Counted from the stretch's first letter, positions 24,745-32,760 are shown. The stretch is DNA of 32,923 nt from Phaeovulum molybdatiresistens (GCF_023544865.1 NZ_JAMJFX010000027.1:1-32923); one strand, 5' to 3'. Numbers and translations are program-made. The notes: a model not told the origin generated them from the sequence alone.

Positions 24745-25382
24745 TCGAACTCACCGTCTATGACGCCGCCACCGGCGAGATCCGCCGCGTGCTGCGGGGC
24801 CCGCAAATCGAGGAGCTGACCGCAACGATCGGCCCGGACGAGGCGGTCCTGCCCGGCGCGCTGGACGCGGCGGAGGTCTATATCGTGGCTGACCAGCCCG
24901 TGGCCTATCCGCCGAGGCCGGGCCCCTGGGCCGTGTTCGATTACGCCGCATGCCTCTGGATCGATCCGCGTACCGAGGCCGATCTCGCGGCGGCGCTGGA
25001 AGCCACGCGGCGCGCGGCGATCCGCAGCGTCAATGCCGCCTGTGGCGCGGTGCGGGCGCGCTTCGTGACGCAGCTGCCGGGCCAGGAAATGATCTATCTG
25101 CGCAAGGAGGCCGAAGCCCGCGCCTTCATCGCCGACCCTGCACCGGATCTGGCGGCCTATCCCTTCATCTCGGCCGAAGTCGGGATTACCCCACCGGGCG
25201 GCACCGCCCTCCATGTGGCCCAGACCTATCTCGCGATGTCGGCGCAATGGCAGGCGATCGGCGCCGCGCTCGAACAGATCCGGCTCGGCTCCATCGGCCA
25301 GATCGAAGCGGCCGCGACTGAGGCCGCGATTACCGCGGCGCTTTCCGCAGTCCAGACCGCGCTCGAGGGCTTCGCGCCATGA
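24741..25382 (+). CDS. Tail fibre accessory protein
   Basis: This 213-residue protein starts at GTG 24741, overlapping the J-like stop (GTGA). An N-terminal beta domain (MIELTVYDAATGEIRRVLRG, then EELTATIGPDEAVLPG) is followed by a helical half with RRAAIRSVNAACGAVRARFV and YPFISAEVGITPPGGTALHV. The layout resembles DUF4376-like or fibre-assembly accessory proteins common after J-like genes. A structural or chaperone role in the fibre is inferred from position. Confidence 0.55.
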   Translation: MIELTVYDAATGEIRRVLRGPQIEELTATIGPDEAVLPGALDAAEVYIVADQPVAYPPRPGPWAVFDYAACLWIDPRTEADLAAALEATRRAAIRSVNAACGAVRARFVTQLPGQEMIYLRKEAEARAFIADPAPDLAAYPFISAEVGITPPGGTALHVAQTYLAMSAQWQAIGAALEQIRLGSIGQIEAAATEAAITAALSAVQTALEGFAP

Positions 25383-25440
25383 GCCCGCCCTGATCGACGA
25401 GACCGCACCGCCTGACCCCGCATCTGTCCGTTTTTCGCCC

Positions 25441-25458
25441 GCCCGCGCGGGCCTTTTT
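25441..25458 (+). terminator. Intrinsic terminator-like hairpin abutting a ribosome site
   Basis: GCCCGCGCGGGC (25441-25452) folds as a GC-rich stem followed by CTTTTT. The next gene's GGAGGAA ribosome site begins about five bases later. Rightward transcripts would pass this signal between the fibre accessory gene and the tail-fibre gene. Confidence 0.6.
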
Positions 25459-25472
25459 CCATGGAGGAACCC

Positions 25473-25856
25473 ATGTCATCCTTTTCCGACTATCTCGAGA
25501 ATGCGCTGCTGAACCATGTGTTTCGCAACACGGCACTGAGCGCGCCGCCCGCGGTCTACATGGCGCTGTTCACCGCCAGCCCCAGCGATGCCGGCGGCGG
25601 CACGGAAGTCGCCGCTGCGGGCTATGCGCGCCAGGCGGTCAGCTTTGGCGCGCCGGTGGGCGGCGCCATCTCCAATACGGCGGCCGTGGCCTTCACCGCC
25701 ACCGGCACGGCCTTCGGCACCATCGTCGCGGTGGGCTTCTTCGATGCCCTCTCCGGCGGCAACATGCTGGCCTGGGATGACATCGCCAGCGCCGCGATCG
25801 GGCCCAGCGATACGATCGAATTCCCCGTCGGCGACATCGACATCACCCTGACCTGA
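25473..25856 (+). CDS. Phage tail fibre protein (Gp80-like)
   Basis: This 127-residue protein matches a widespread small tail-fibre family: SFSDYLENALLNHVFRNTAL, PPAVYMALFTASPSDAGGGT and YARQAVSFGAPVGGAISNTA, ending in a beta segment with FPVGDIDITLT. It would be a short fibre or collar structural component. ATG 25473 follows GGAGGAACCC. An ATG 12 bases upstream is part of that ribosome site and is unlikely to be used. Confidence 0.8.
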   Translation: MSSFSDYLENALLNHVFRNTALSAPPAVYMALFTASPSDAGGGTEVAAAGYARQAVSFGAPVGGAISNTAAVAFTATGTAFGTIVAVGFFDALSGGNMLAWDDIASAAIGPSDTIEFPVGDIDITLT

Positions 25857-25887
25857 TCGGTTTTCCGAGCCTCGCAGGACAGCCGTC

Positions 25888-27552
25888 ATGACAGCCCCCA
25901 CTCTCACGCATCTTGTCTCTGCGCAATCGGTCGCGACCGTCACGTCGCTCTCATCGGGCAGCGTCACGATCACTGCCGGCCGTCCTGCGCTTGCCATTGT
26001 GCTGTCCGGCGCACTGAACAGCGACGACAATACCACCCCGCCAAGCTTCAGCGGGGCGGGGCAAACCTGGACGCAGCTGCTCACCACCACCGATGTGTTC
26101 GCGGACACAGGCTACAACGACTACATGCGCGTGAGCCTGTTCGTCACCGATGCGAGCAGTGGCGGGTCCGGGGTGCTGACCGCAACGCACCCGCCAGGCG
26201 AACAGCAGGACATTCTTGCCTTTGCGGTCTGCGAGCTGGCGGACGGCAGTTTCGCCAACCCGGAACCCCTGGCAAAGGGCAACAACGCCACGTCGATGAC
26301 GGATGCCCTGGCCGGGGTCGCGGCGGGCGACAGATACGCGGCGCTGTGTCTCTGGACGAGTTTCTACACCGGATCTCCGGGCGGGTTCACCGCGCGGTCC
26401 GGCTGGACGGAGGTCACGCAAGTCATTGCCTCGGACGCGGGCTATGGACTTGCATTCCAGCTGCAGCTTTCGCCCGTTGGCGGGGATGCGACTGCGTCGT
26501 TCAGCGTCTCGAACACCGGTCAGCTGGCCCTGATCGCAATCCCTCTGGAAGCCGCCACGGCTGGCGGAACGACATGGCCTGCCGCCGCTCACATCGTGTC
26601 AGCCAGCGACAGCGCGGGGTCGCACCGCATGATCCGCAGGCGCAGGGCTGCGCCGACGGCGGCCAGCGTTCCGACGACGATGCGCCGCATGATCCGGGCC
26701 CGGACAGCGGCCGCAGCGGCGGGAAGCAGTGTCCTGGGAAGGCCGCGTCTCGTGCAGTCGCGCAGCGTGACGGTCGAGGGTGCCGCCGCATTTTCCCTCA
26801 CCGCACCGCGTGTCAGGCGACGGTACACGGTCGCGGTCACGGGCGGCGCGACGCTCGCAATCGCCGCGCGGACTGTCCGACCGCGATCGGTTTCCGTTTC
26901 GGCGCAGGCGGTTCTCGCCGCCAATGCCAATGTGGCTGGGACCATGGCGCGCAGCGCGGCGTCCACGGCGCAGAGCAGCGTCGGTATTTCCGCGCGCGTG
27001 ATCCGGTCGCGGGTGGTTTCGGCGGGCGTTTTCTCCTCGATGTCAGCCAGCGCCCGCGTCGCCGGCAAGTTGACGCGTGGCGCGGCGGTCGGTGCCGTGA
27101 GCAGCATTGCGCTTTCCGCGCAGGTGTCACGGCGACGATCGGCCGCAATTGGGACGCAGACCGCGGTTCTGGCCACCGGCACTATCTCGGGGAAGCTGAG
27201 CGCCCGGTCCGCGCCGACGGCCGCAGCGATGGTCACGGTCCAGCTTCGGGTGATCCGGAACCGTAGGTCCGCGGCAGGGGCAAGTGGAACCGCAAATGCG
27301 GATCCTCGTATCCGTCGCCCGCGCCGGGCTGGCGTCACCGCAGCCTCCGCGTTGGTCCTCACGCGTCGCGTCATCCTGGCGCGCGCCGCGAATGTGGACA
27401 GTGCACCCCTCGTGGCGGTGCGTTTCTGGATCTCGGGCCTCAGTACCAGGCGGCACGCGCTGCCCCGGGCCAGTGCGAATGGCGGCGTGGTGGCGCCATC
27501 GGAACGCCGGGGCCGGGTGCAGCCGCATCTGCGCGGCGAAACCCTCAGGTGA
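25888..27552 (+). CDS. Arg-rich repeat protein with N-terminal beta domain
   Basis: This 554-residue protein is of unknown function. Residues 1 to about 230 form a beta-rich domain (SLSSGSVTITAGRPALAIVL, then SGAGQTWTQLLTTTDV, then QLALIAIPLEA) that resembles phage surface or carbohydrate-binding folds. From about 248 the protein consists of tandem 42-residue modules: 26629-26754, 26755-26880, 26881-27006, 27007-27132, 27133-27258, and a degenerate sixth. Each is two halves of about 21 residues ending in RVxR- or xVAG-type turns, with strongly basic, alternating small residues. This suggests a beta-solenoid or fibre shaft. It lies among tail-fibre genes, so a virion appendage is the leading guess. 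Confidence 0.6.
   Translation: MTAPTLTHLVSAQSVATVTSLSSGSVTITAGRPALAIVLSGALNSDDNTTPPSFSGAGQTWTQLLTTTDVFADTGYNDYMRVSLFVTDASSGGSGVLTATHPPGEQQDILAFAVCELADGSFANPEPLAKGNNATSMTDALAGVAAGDRYAALCLWTSFYTGSPGGFTARSGWTEVTQVIASDAGYGLAFQLQLSPVGGDATASFSVSNTGQLALIAIPLEAATAGGTTWPAAAHIVSASDSAGSHRMIRRRRAAPTAASVPTTMRRMIRARTAAAAAGSSVLGRPRLVQSRSVTVEGAAAFSLTAPRVRRRYTVAVTGGATLAIAARTVRPRSVSVSAQAVLAANANVAGTMARSAASTAQSSVGISARVIRSRVVSAGVFSSMSASARVAGKLTRGAAVGAVSSIALSAQVSRRRSAAIGTQTAVLATGTISGKLSARSAPTAAAMVTVQLRVIRNRRSAAGASGTANADPRIRRPRRAGVTAASALVLTRRVILARAANVDSAPLVAVRFWISGLSTRRHALPRASANGGVVAPSERRGRVQPHLRGETLR
26629..27258 (+). repeat. Five 42-codon tandem modules (126 bp each)
   Basis: Five consecutive in-frame modules of exactly 126 bases were counted by aligning the protein halves (PRSVSVSAQAVLAANANVAG against SRVVSAGVFSSMSASARVAG and RRSAAIGTQTAVLATGTISG). 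Similarity is at protein level, with DNA divergence between copies. The first module is the least similar. A sixth, looser copy follows to about 27384. Confidence 0.6.
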
Positions 27553-27563
27553 AGGAGGAACAG

Positions 27564-27887
27564 ATGAACACCTTCCGGATCAAGCAGGGCGATACATCGC
27601 CCGCCCTCATCTTTGCCCTTGAGCCAGCGGCCGAGGTGAACCTCACAGGGGCCAGCGTCGTCTTCAACATGCGCCCGCGTCGCGGCGATCCGACGATCCT
27701 GCGCGCGCCTGCGATCGTGGTGCTGGCGACCGGCACGCCCACCGTGCGCTACGACTGGGCGCTTGGCGACACCGGGCAGAGCGGGGCCTATGAGGCCGAG
27801 TTCGAAGTCACCTATGCCGATGGCGCGATCGAGACCTTTCCCAATGCAGGCTACATCCGCGTCGAGATCGCCGATGACATCGCCTGA
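27564..27887 (+). CDS. BppU-like baseplate/fibre domain protein
   Basis: This 107-residue protein begins FRIKQGDTSPALIFALEPAA and has LTGASVVFNMRPRRGDPTIL, RYDWALGDTGQSGAYEAEFE and FPNAGYIRVEI. This is the beta-sandwich pattern of the BppU N-terminal family used to attach receptor-binding proteins to tail tips. ATG 27564 follows AAGGAGGAACAG, the best ribosome site in this segment. It is the last structural gene before lysis. Confidence 0.75.
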   Translation: MNTFRIKQGDTSPALIFALEPAAEVNLTGASVVFNMRPRRGDPTILRAPAIVVLATGTPTVRYDWALGDTGQSGAYEAEFEVTYADGAIETFPNAGYIRVEIADDIA

Positions 27888-27919
27888 TCGCAACCCATCC
27901 GATGTTGAGGGAGGCTGAC

Positions 27920-28264
27920 ATGGCCGACGAACCCACGATCTGGGGCGAGATCTGGCGCTCGGTCGCGGCCAATGCGACCATCGCCGCCGCGGCCTGGGGG
28001 GCAGCGGGCGGCGCCACCTCGGCGCTGGTGATCAAGGTCTCCTCGCGCGATGCGATCCGCCAGATCATCCTCGGTGCGCTCACCTCGGGCGGGATGGGCA
28101 CGCTCGGCGGCGGCCTCGTCGCGGTCTGGCTCGATCTGCCCGCCGGGGCGATCCCCGCCATTGGTGCCGGCGGATCGATCGCCTATCTCGTTGGCGTCTT
28201 CGGCCCTGCCATCATCGAAGTGCTGCTCACGCGCATTCGCGCCGGGCGCCTGCCGCGGGGCTGA
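27920..28264 (+). CDS. Holin candidate
   Basis: This 114-residue protein has two or three hydrophobic segments (ATIAAAAWGAAGGATSALVI, LGALTSGGMGTLGGGLVAVW and AIPAIGAGGSIAYLVGVFGP) and a basic C terminus (RIRAGRLPRG). Size, topology and its place just before the endolysin are those of a holin, which would permeabilise the inner membrane at the end of infection. No specific family is recognised. ATG 27920 follows GGGAGG. Confidence 0.65.
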   Translation: MADEPTIWGEIWRSVAANATIAAAAWGAAGGATSALVIKVSSRDAIRQIILGALTSGGMGTLGGGLVAVWLDLPAGAIPAIGAGGSIAYLVGVFGPAIIEVLLTRIRAGRLPRG

Positions 28265-28269
28265 GCGTC

Positions 28270-28398
28270 ATGAAGCCCCGTCTGCATCTGCGCCGCGCGC
28301 CCCGCTGCCCCTGGAGCGATTTCCGCCACCGCATCCGCATCGGCCTCGCGGTCTTCGTCCTGATCGTCCTCCTGCAGCGTCTCTTCGGCTGCGGGTGA
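28270..28398 (+). CDS. Small membrane protein in lysis cassette
   Basis: This 42-residue protein has a basic N terminus (KPRLHLRRAPR and RHRIRI) followed by a single membrane segment (GLAVFVLIVLLQRLF). It begins five bases after the holin stop. Possible roles are antiholin, pinholin or a lysis regulator; it may also be fortuitous. No strong ribosome site precedes it, so translation would depend on coupling to the holin gene. Confidence 0.45.
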   Translation: MKPRLHLRRAPRCPWSDFRHRIRIGLAVFVLIVLLQRLFGCG

Positions 28399-28470
28399 GC
28401 GCGCGCCGGGCCGTGCGCGGCCATCGCCGGGCGGACAGATCCTGCCCCACACCACCCCAACGCATCGAAC

Positions 28471-28490
28471 CGCCCCAGAGGCGGTTTTTC
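28471..28490 (+). terminator. Intrinsic terminator before the endolysin gene
   Basis: CCGCC (28471-28475) pairs with GGCGG (28481-28485) around CCAGA, followed immediately by TTTTT. The ribosome site TGGAG starts about six bases after the T-tract. Its layout repeats that at 25441-25458, including the TTTTTCCAT sequence. Confidence 0.7.
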
Positions 28491-28505
28491 CATCTGGAGC
28501 ACCCC

Positions 28506-29180
28506 ATGCCTATCCTGACCTGGTCCCACTGGCGCAAGGTGCCGAACGGCCTCTGGCGCTGGAAGAACTTCTCGCCCGCGGAAATCGCCTGTCGCGGCAC
28601 CGGTGCGCTCAAGATCGACACCGAGGCCCTGGACAAGCTGCAGGCCCTGCGCGACCGGCTGGGCAAGCCGCTGATCATCCGCTCGGCCTATCGCAGCCCG
28701 GAACACAATCGTCGTGTGGGTGGCGCGCCGCGTTCCAAGCACATGGACGGCACGGCCTTTGACATCGCCATGGCCAACCACGATCCCGTTGCCTTCGAGG
28801 CGGCGGCGCGGGAGGTCGGGTTCCTGGGGTTCGGGTATTATCCCCGCTCGGGCTTCATGCATATCGACCTCGGGCCCGCGCGAAGCTGGGGCGAAAAGTT
28901 CCCGGCACGGGCAGTGCCGTTCGCGCCGGAAACCCCGCCCGCGCGGGAGGTCCTGGCCGAAAGCCGCACCTTCCGCGGCAGCGGCGCCGCGGGAGCGGCG
29001 ACCGTCGGTGCGGCCGGTGTGGAGGTTCTTCAAGAGGCACTGGCTGAAACGCAGTCCACGATCCAGCCGCTGGTGCCGTATCTCGATGCCCTACGCTGGG
29101 TGCTGGTCGCCATCGCCCTGATCGGCATCGCCGTCACCATCCACGCGCGGCTGGACGACTGGAAGCGAGGCCAGCGGTGA
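28506..29180 (+). CDS. Endolysin, M15 peptidase with C-terminal membrane anchor
   Basis: This 224-residue protein would cleave peptide cross-bridges in peptidoglycan. The M15 zinc site is visible: H79 and D86 in SKHMDGTAFDIA and H119 in FMHIDLG. The N-terminal KNFSPAEIACRGTGALKI and the RSAYRSPEHNRRVGG segment are family features. After an Ala/Gly-rich linker there is a single hydrophobic helix near residues 194-212 (LRWVLVAIALIGIAVTI) and a basic end. It would therefore be tail-anchored, which is unusual for a soluble phage endopeptidase. The stop overlaps the Rz start (GTGA). Confidence 0.85.
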   Translation: MPILTWSHWRKVPNGLWRWKNFSPAEIACRGTGALKIDTEALDKLQALRDRLGKPLIIRSAYRSPEHNRRVGGAPRSKHMDGTAFDIAMANHDPVAFEAAAREVGFLGFGYYPRSGFMHIDLGPARSWGEKFPARAVPFAPETPPAREVLAESRTFRGSGAAGAATVGAAGVEVLQEALAETQSTIQPLVPYLDALRWVLVAIALIGIAVTIHARLDDWKRGQR

Positions 29181-29422
29181 TTGCCTGGCTTCTCACCCAC
29201 GGCCCCGCCCGCAAGGTGCTGGGCCTGATCCTCGCCGCGGGAGCGATCCTGCTGTTCCTTTTGAACCTGCGCCGCACGGGTGAACGCGCAGGGCGCGCTG
29301 CCGAGCGGCTTGATGCCAGAGAGAGGAATAATGCCATCCACCGAGAGATGCTCGATGCCGGCACCCGCCGCCCTCATGATCGTGACGCTCTGGCTGACCG
29401 GCTGCGAGATGGCAGGTTCTGA
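29177..29422 (+). CDS. Rz-like inner-membrane spanin subunit
   Basis: This 81-residue protein has an N-terminal membrane segment (VLGLILAAGAILLFLLNL) and a charged, coiled-coil-like periplasmic tail (RTGERAGRAAERLDARERNN). GTG 29177 overlaps the endolysin stop. An out-of-frame lipoprotein gene starts inside it, the arrangement of Rz with Rz1. The pair would fuse inner and outer membranes in the last lysis step. It is shorter than lambda Rz, so the call rests on architecture. Confidence 0.7.
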   Translation: MIAWLLTHGPARKVLGLILAAGAILLFLLNLRRTGERAGRAAERLDARERNNAIHREMLDAGTRRPHDRDALADRLRDGRF

Positions 29423-29576
29423 AACCGCGGCACCCTGCCCGCCCGTTGTCGATTACACAGTGGCCGATCAAGCGCGTGCCGCCGATGAGGTCGAAAAGCT
29501 GCCGGAACGTTCCGCCATCGTCCGGATGCTCAGTGATTACGCGGTCCTGCGCGACCAGGCGCGGGCGTGCCGGTGA
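29331..29576 (+). CDS. Rz1-like outer-membrane lipoprotein spanin
   Basis: This 81-residue protein carries a lipoprotein signal: hydrophobic ALMIVTLWLTGC with the lipobox LTGC at C25. The periplasmic part is VDYTVADQARAADEVEKLPE. It lies in a different frame from Rz and overlaps it by 92 bases. AGAGAGGAATA precedes the ATG. Together with Rz it would form the spanin complex. Confidence 0.75.
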   Translation: MPSTERCSMPAPAALMIVTLWLTGCEMAGSETAAPCPPVVDYTVADQARAADEVEKLPERSAIVRMLSDYAVLRDQARACR

Positions 29577-29601
29577 AATCCGGGATGCTGCTCGCCCGGC
29601 G

Positions 29602-32550
29602 TCAGACCCTTTTCCGGCGCCGTGGCTTGGGAATGGCGGGCTGATTGCCGTTCGCGATCTTCGCTTTTCCGGTACAGGTCGGATAGCGAACGCAGCCGAG
29701 GAACTTGCCGAAACTGCCGCTGCGTTCGACAAGCCAGCCATCTTCGCAGTCTGGGCACGTCGGATAGTTGGCACCGCACTCGCATCGCACATCGCTGGTT
29801 CCGTCAGCATGGCGTGGCAGGGCCGTTCCGCAGGATGGGCAGGCGGGCAGAAGGTTTCCGCAGTGCTGCACATGCTCGCACCGGTACCAGATGCGGCCAT
29901 CCTGCCCGGTCACGCCCAGCAATCGCCCGCCGCATTCGCCGCAAACGTGAGCCTCGGGTTCAGCTCCGGGGGCTGTCGAGATCCCGTAGGCGGGGTCTTT
30001 GCGAAGCTCGGTCACGAAGGACGAAGGACGGGCGTTCGAGGCAAGGATCGTCAGGGTGTGACGGGCCCGCGTCATCGCCACATACATGACGCGCCGCTCC
30101 TCGGCGTTCTGGAACGCCTCCTCTTCCGGCGAAACCAGAGACAAGAGGGGGTCGTCGACGATCTCTGACGGAAATCCCATGCGCCCGCTGTCGGCGTTCA
30201 GCATGACGACGTGGTCGGCTTCCAGCCCTTTCGAGGCATGGATGGTCTTGAAGCTGATCTTCAGCCGCGGGAACCGGCGGCGCAGGCCCTGCATGTCTGG
30301 CTCGATGAAGCGGTAACGCCCAAGGAGCAGCACAGTCGCGGGCTTGGTCTCCAGCGCCGCGGCGGAAGACATGGCCGCAAGCACCTCGTTCAGTTTCGCC
30401 TCATCCTCGCCTTTGGACACCGTGACGACCCTGATCGCCGGTTCGGTGGCAGTCCCGGCCGGAACGATTTTCTTGTCGATTTGGGCGGGGTTCCGCAGAA
30501 CGAAGGTTCGGGCGGCAAAGGCAATCTGGTCGACCGAACGGAAGGTGCGGCCGAGGTCGACGGTCCTGTGCACGCCAGCTTCGCCATCGAAGCTGCCACC
30601 AAACTCCCGCCCGAAATGGCGCATCAGGTGGATGTCGGACCCTGCGAAGCGGAAGATGGATTGCCAGTCGTCCCCCACAGCAAAGACGCGCACGTCCGGA
30701 TGCTGGGCCTTCAGCGCCTTCACCAGCCGGGCTCGGCTTTGGGAGATGTCCTGGAATTCGTCGACAAGGATGTGGCGGAACGGGCTGACATAGCGACCGT
30801 CCTCTGCATAGCGCGCAGCGCGCAGGATCATGTCCTCGAAGTCGATCCGGCCCTCAAGACGCTTCTGATATTCCTCGAAGACCGGCGCGAATACGTCGAG
30901 GAACGCGCGGGCGCGCTTGCCCAGCTTCATCCGATCTGACTTGGTCTCGCAATCCTGCAGGCTGTAGCCGCCGCTCTTGAACTTGCGCAGGAAGGTTCCG
31001 AGCAGCTTGGAAAAGTCATCGACCTGCTTCAGCTCGACGATCCGGTCATAGATGGTGTCCACCGGCCGGGGATTCAGGGTGACATGCGGCGCCAGCTTCT
31101 CGGCAAGTCCGGTCAGCAATCGCCCCTCCTGCCGTTCATAGCTGTAGGTCTCGATCAGGGTCGTTTGATGCTCGGCGTGGATCTTCCGCTTCCAGTCCAT
31201 GCCTGCCAGGTATTCGTCGCGGTCCACGAAGGGTGCCGTGACCAGCCGCTCGCTGCCGTCCCGTGCCTTTTCACGCCGCACGCCGAAATGCTCGATGTAG
31301 ATGCCGCTTTCGGTCAGCCGGAAATCCGGCTGGTAATCGCGCCTGCCGCTTTCCGCGATCTTGTGCTCGTAGACCGGCTCGTACTCGTATTCGACGCCGT
31401 TTTCGTAAAGCCAGTTGGCGATCTGCAGTTCTTCGTAACTCTTGACCTTCTCGCCCTGCAGCGTCCGCAGGTCCTGGCTCTCCATGTGGGTGTAGAAGTC
31501 ATGCTTGGTCTTAAAGTCCCATTCCGTCTTGGGCTCGACCAGAAAATGCGCGAAGAACTGGATGATCGCCTTCGACACCTCCGACAAGCGGTATACGAGG
31601 TCCTTCAGGATCTGCTTGATCAGGTTGCTGAACGCCATCTCGTCGGTGGCATGATCCGCCAAGGCGGGCTTTGACCCTTCGACGATCCCGATGATGTCAT
31701 AGGCAATCGCGTGGAAGGTCCGCGCGACGATGGGCACGCCGGATCGGGCTTCGACCCGTTCAGACATCTCCTCGGCCGCATTCTTCGCGAAGGCCAGAAG
31801 CAGGATCTCCTCCGGCTGACGGATGCCCGCCTTGACCAGATAGGCCGCCTTGGCGGTGATGACGCTGGTCTTCCCCGATCCCGCACCGGCGAGCACCAGC
31901 GTCGCATCCTCATCGACGACAACCGAAAGGCGCTGTTCCGGCGTCAGCGGCTTGCTCTCGATCGCGTCGAAGAAGTCCTTCCAGCGGTCCAGTTCGGCCG
32001 TGACGAAGGAGGAGAGGGCATTTGCTCGTGCCACTCGCGGGTCGGCGGCAAATTTCCGGACGGGTGCGATGCGCGCGACGACCTCGGGACCGATGGCCTC
32101 GGCACTCAGCTTCGACAGAAGCGATGCATCCAGAGCCCGGGCGTCATCCAGGAGCGGCGCGATCTGGCACGCCGAGGGATATCGGGGCGGCGCTGCCAGC
32201 GCCAACACCCCGGCGACGACCCGGTCCAGTCGCGCAGCTTCCATCTCAAGGGCTGCGAGATTGAAGCGTGTCCAGGCCTCTTTGACCTCGTCCGCGAAAC
32301 CTGTGGCAGCGACGTGGCTCGCCGCCTTCAGCGTTATATCGGCGCGGTCATGCGAGTTTATCGTCAGCGCAGTCCCAAGCATCCCCTTCCGGAGGGCAGG
32401 AGCATTCGTCAGCGCTTGCAATGGCAGGCTGGCGATTTGACCGCGTTGCGTGATCCTGATGTGATCCCCGTCCAGCTCCATTGCGCGGACAGACCTCCCA
32501 AAGGGGTCAAGGAAGAATCCAAGCAAGGGACGTTGTTGCAATCGAATCAA
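29602..32550 (-). CDS. UvrD/HelD-type helicase with nuclease insert and zinc fingers
   Basis: This 982-residue protein is a superfamily 1 DNA helicase of the HelD (helicase IV) group. An N-terminal HelD-specific region comes first. A Walker A motif (LVLAGAGSGKTSVI) is near residues 217-230, motif II (ILVDEFQDIS) near 593 and motif VI (VMYVAMTRARHTL) near 815. A segment near 400-425 (DYQPDF, then GIYIEHFG) has the PD-(D/E)XK nuclease look. The C terminus has several CxxC pairs ending in a topoisomerase-type zinc finger (CPDC to CVRYPTC, about 925-960). The start is TTG at 32550; ATG 32481 is an alternative. It may act in recombination or repair. Whether it belongs to phage or host is unclear. 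Confidence 0.85.
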   Translation of the reverse strand: MIRLQQRPLLGFFLDPFGRSVRAMELDGDHIRITQRGQIASLPLQALTNAPALRKGMLGTALTINSHDRADITLKAASHVAATGFADEVKEAWTRFNLAALEMEAARLDRVVAGVLALAAPPRYPSACQIAPLLDDARALDASLLSKLSAEAIGPEVVARIAPVRKFAADPRVARANALSSFVTAELDRWKDFFDAIESKPLTPEQRLSVVVDEDATLVLAGAGSGKTSVITAKAAYLVKAGIRQPEEILLLAFAKNAAEEMSERVEARSGVPIVARTFHAIAYDIIGIVEGSKPALADHATDEMAFSNLIKQILKDLVYRLSEVSKAIIQFFAHFLVEPKTEWDFKTKHDFYTHMESQDLRTLQGEKVKSYEELQIANWLYENGVEYEYEPVYEHKIAESGRRDYQPDFRLTESGIYIEHFGVRREKARDGSERLVTAPFVDRDEYLAGMDWKRKIHAEHQTTLIETYSYERQEGRLLTGLAEKLAPHVTLNPRPVDTIYDRIVELKQVDDFSKLLGTFLRKFKSGGYSLQDCETKSDRMKLGKRARAFLDVFAPVFEEYQKRLEGRIDFEDMILRAARYAEDGRYVSPFRHILVDEFQDISQSRARLVKALKAQHPDVRVFAVGDDWQSIFRFAGSDIHLMRHFGREFGGSFDGEAGVHRTVDLGRTFRSVDQIAFAARTFVLRNPAQIDKKIVPAGTATEPAIRVVTVSKGEDEAKLNEVLAAMSSAAALETKPATVLLLGRYRFIEPDMQGLRRRFPRLKISFKTIHASKGLEADHVVMLNADSGRMGFPSEIVDDPLLSLVSPEEEAFQNAEERRVMYVAMTRARHTLTILASNARPSSFVTELRKDPAYGISTAPGAEPEAHVCGECGGRLLGVTGQDGRIWYRCEHVQHCGNLLPACPSCGTALPRHADGTSDVRCECGANYPTCPDCEDGWLVERSGSFGKFLGCVRYPTCTGKAKIANGNQPAIPKPRRRKRV

Positions 32551-32647
32551 TGAACTGGGCCTCGTGGTCGCGTCCTGTCAGCTTGTGCTGCGACCAGGGT
32601 GGTCTGCAACCGTGATCGGTCTCCATGCGCGCACTGATTCCGGTCCC

Positions 32648-32694
32648 TGCGGAGAATAGGAATGCCAATCTCCGCAGGTAATGCGGAGATTGGC
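32648..32694. repeat. Array of mutually exclusive hairpins
   Basis: GCCAATCTCCGCA (32664-32676) and TGCGGAGATTGGC (32682-32694) form a perfect 13-bp stem with a GGTAA loop. A second copy of the right arm core, TGCGGAGA (32648-32655), can instead pair with TCTCCGCA (32669-32676). It lies between the leftward helicase start and the rightward ParD-like start. It may be an operator or an RNA switch. Confidence 0.7.
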
Positions 32695-32760
32695 TAGTTG
32701 GCGCGCCTTGCCCACGTGTTCATTTTTGCTTATCTTGAAGACAAGCAGATGGAGGCGACC

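Noticed and set aside
29580..29599. CCGGG / CCCGG hairpin between Rz1 and the helicase
   Set aside because: Only five pairs, a ten-base loop and no T-tract; too weak to call a bidirectional terminator.
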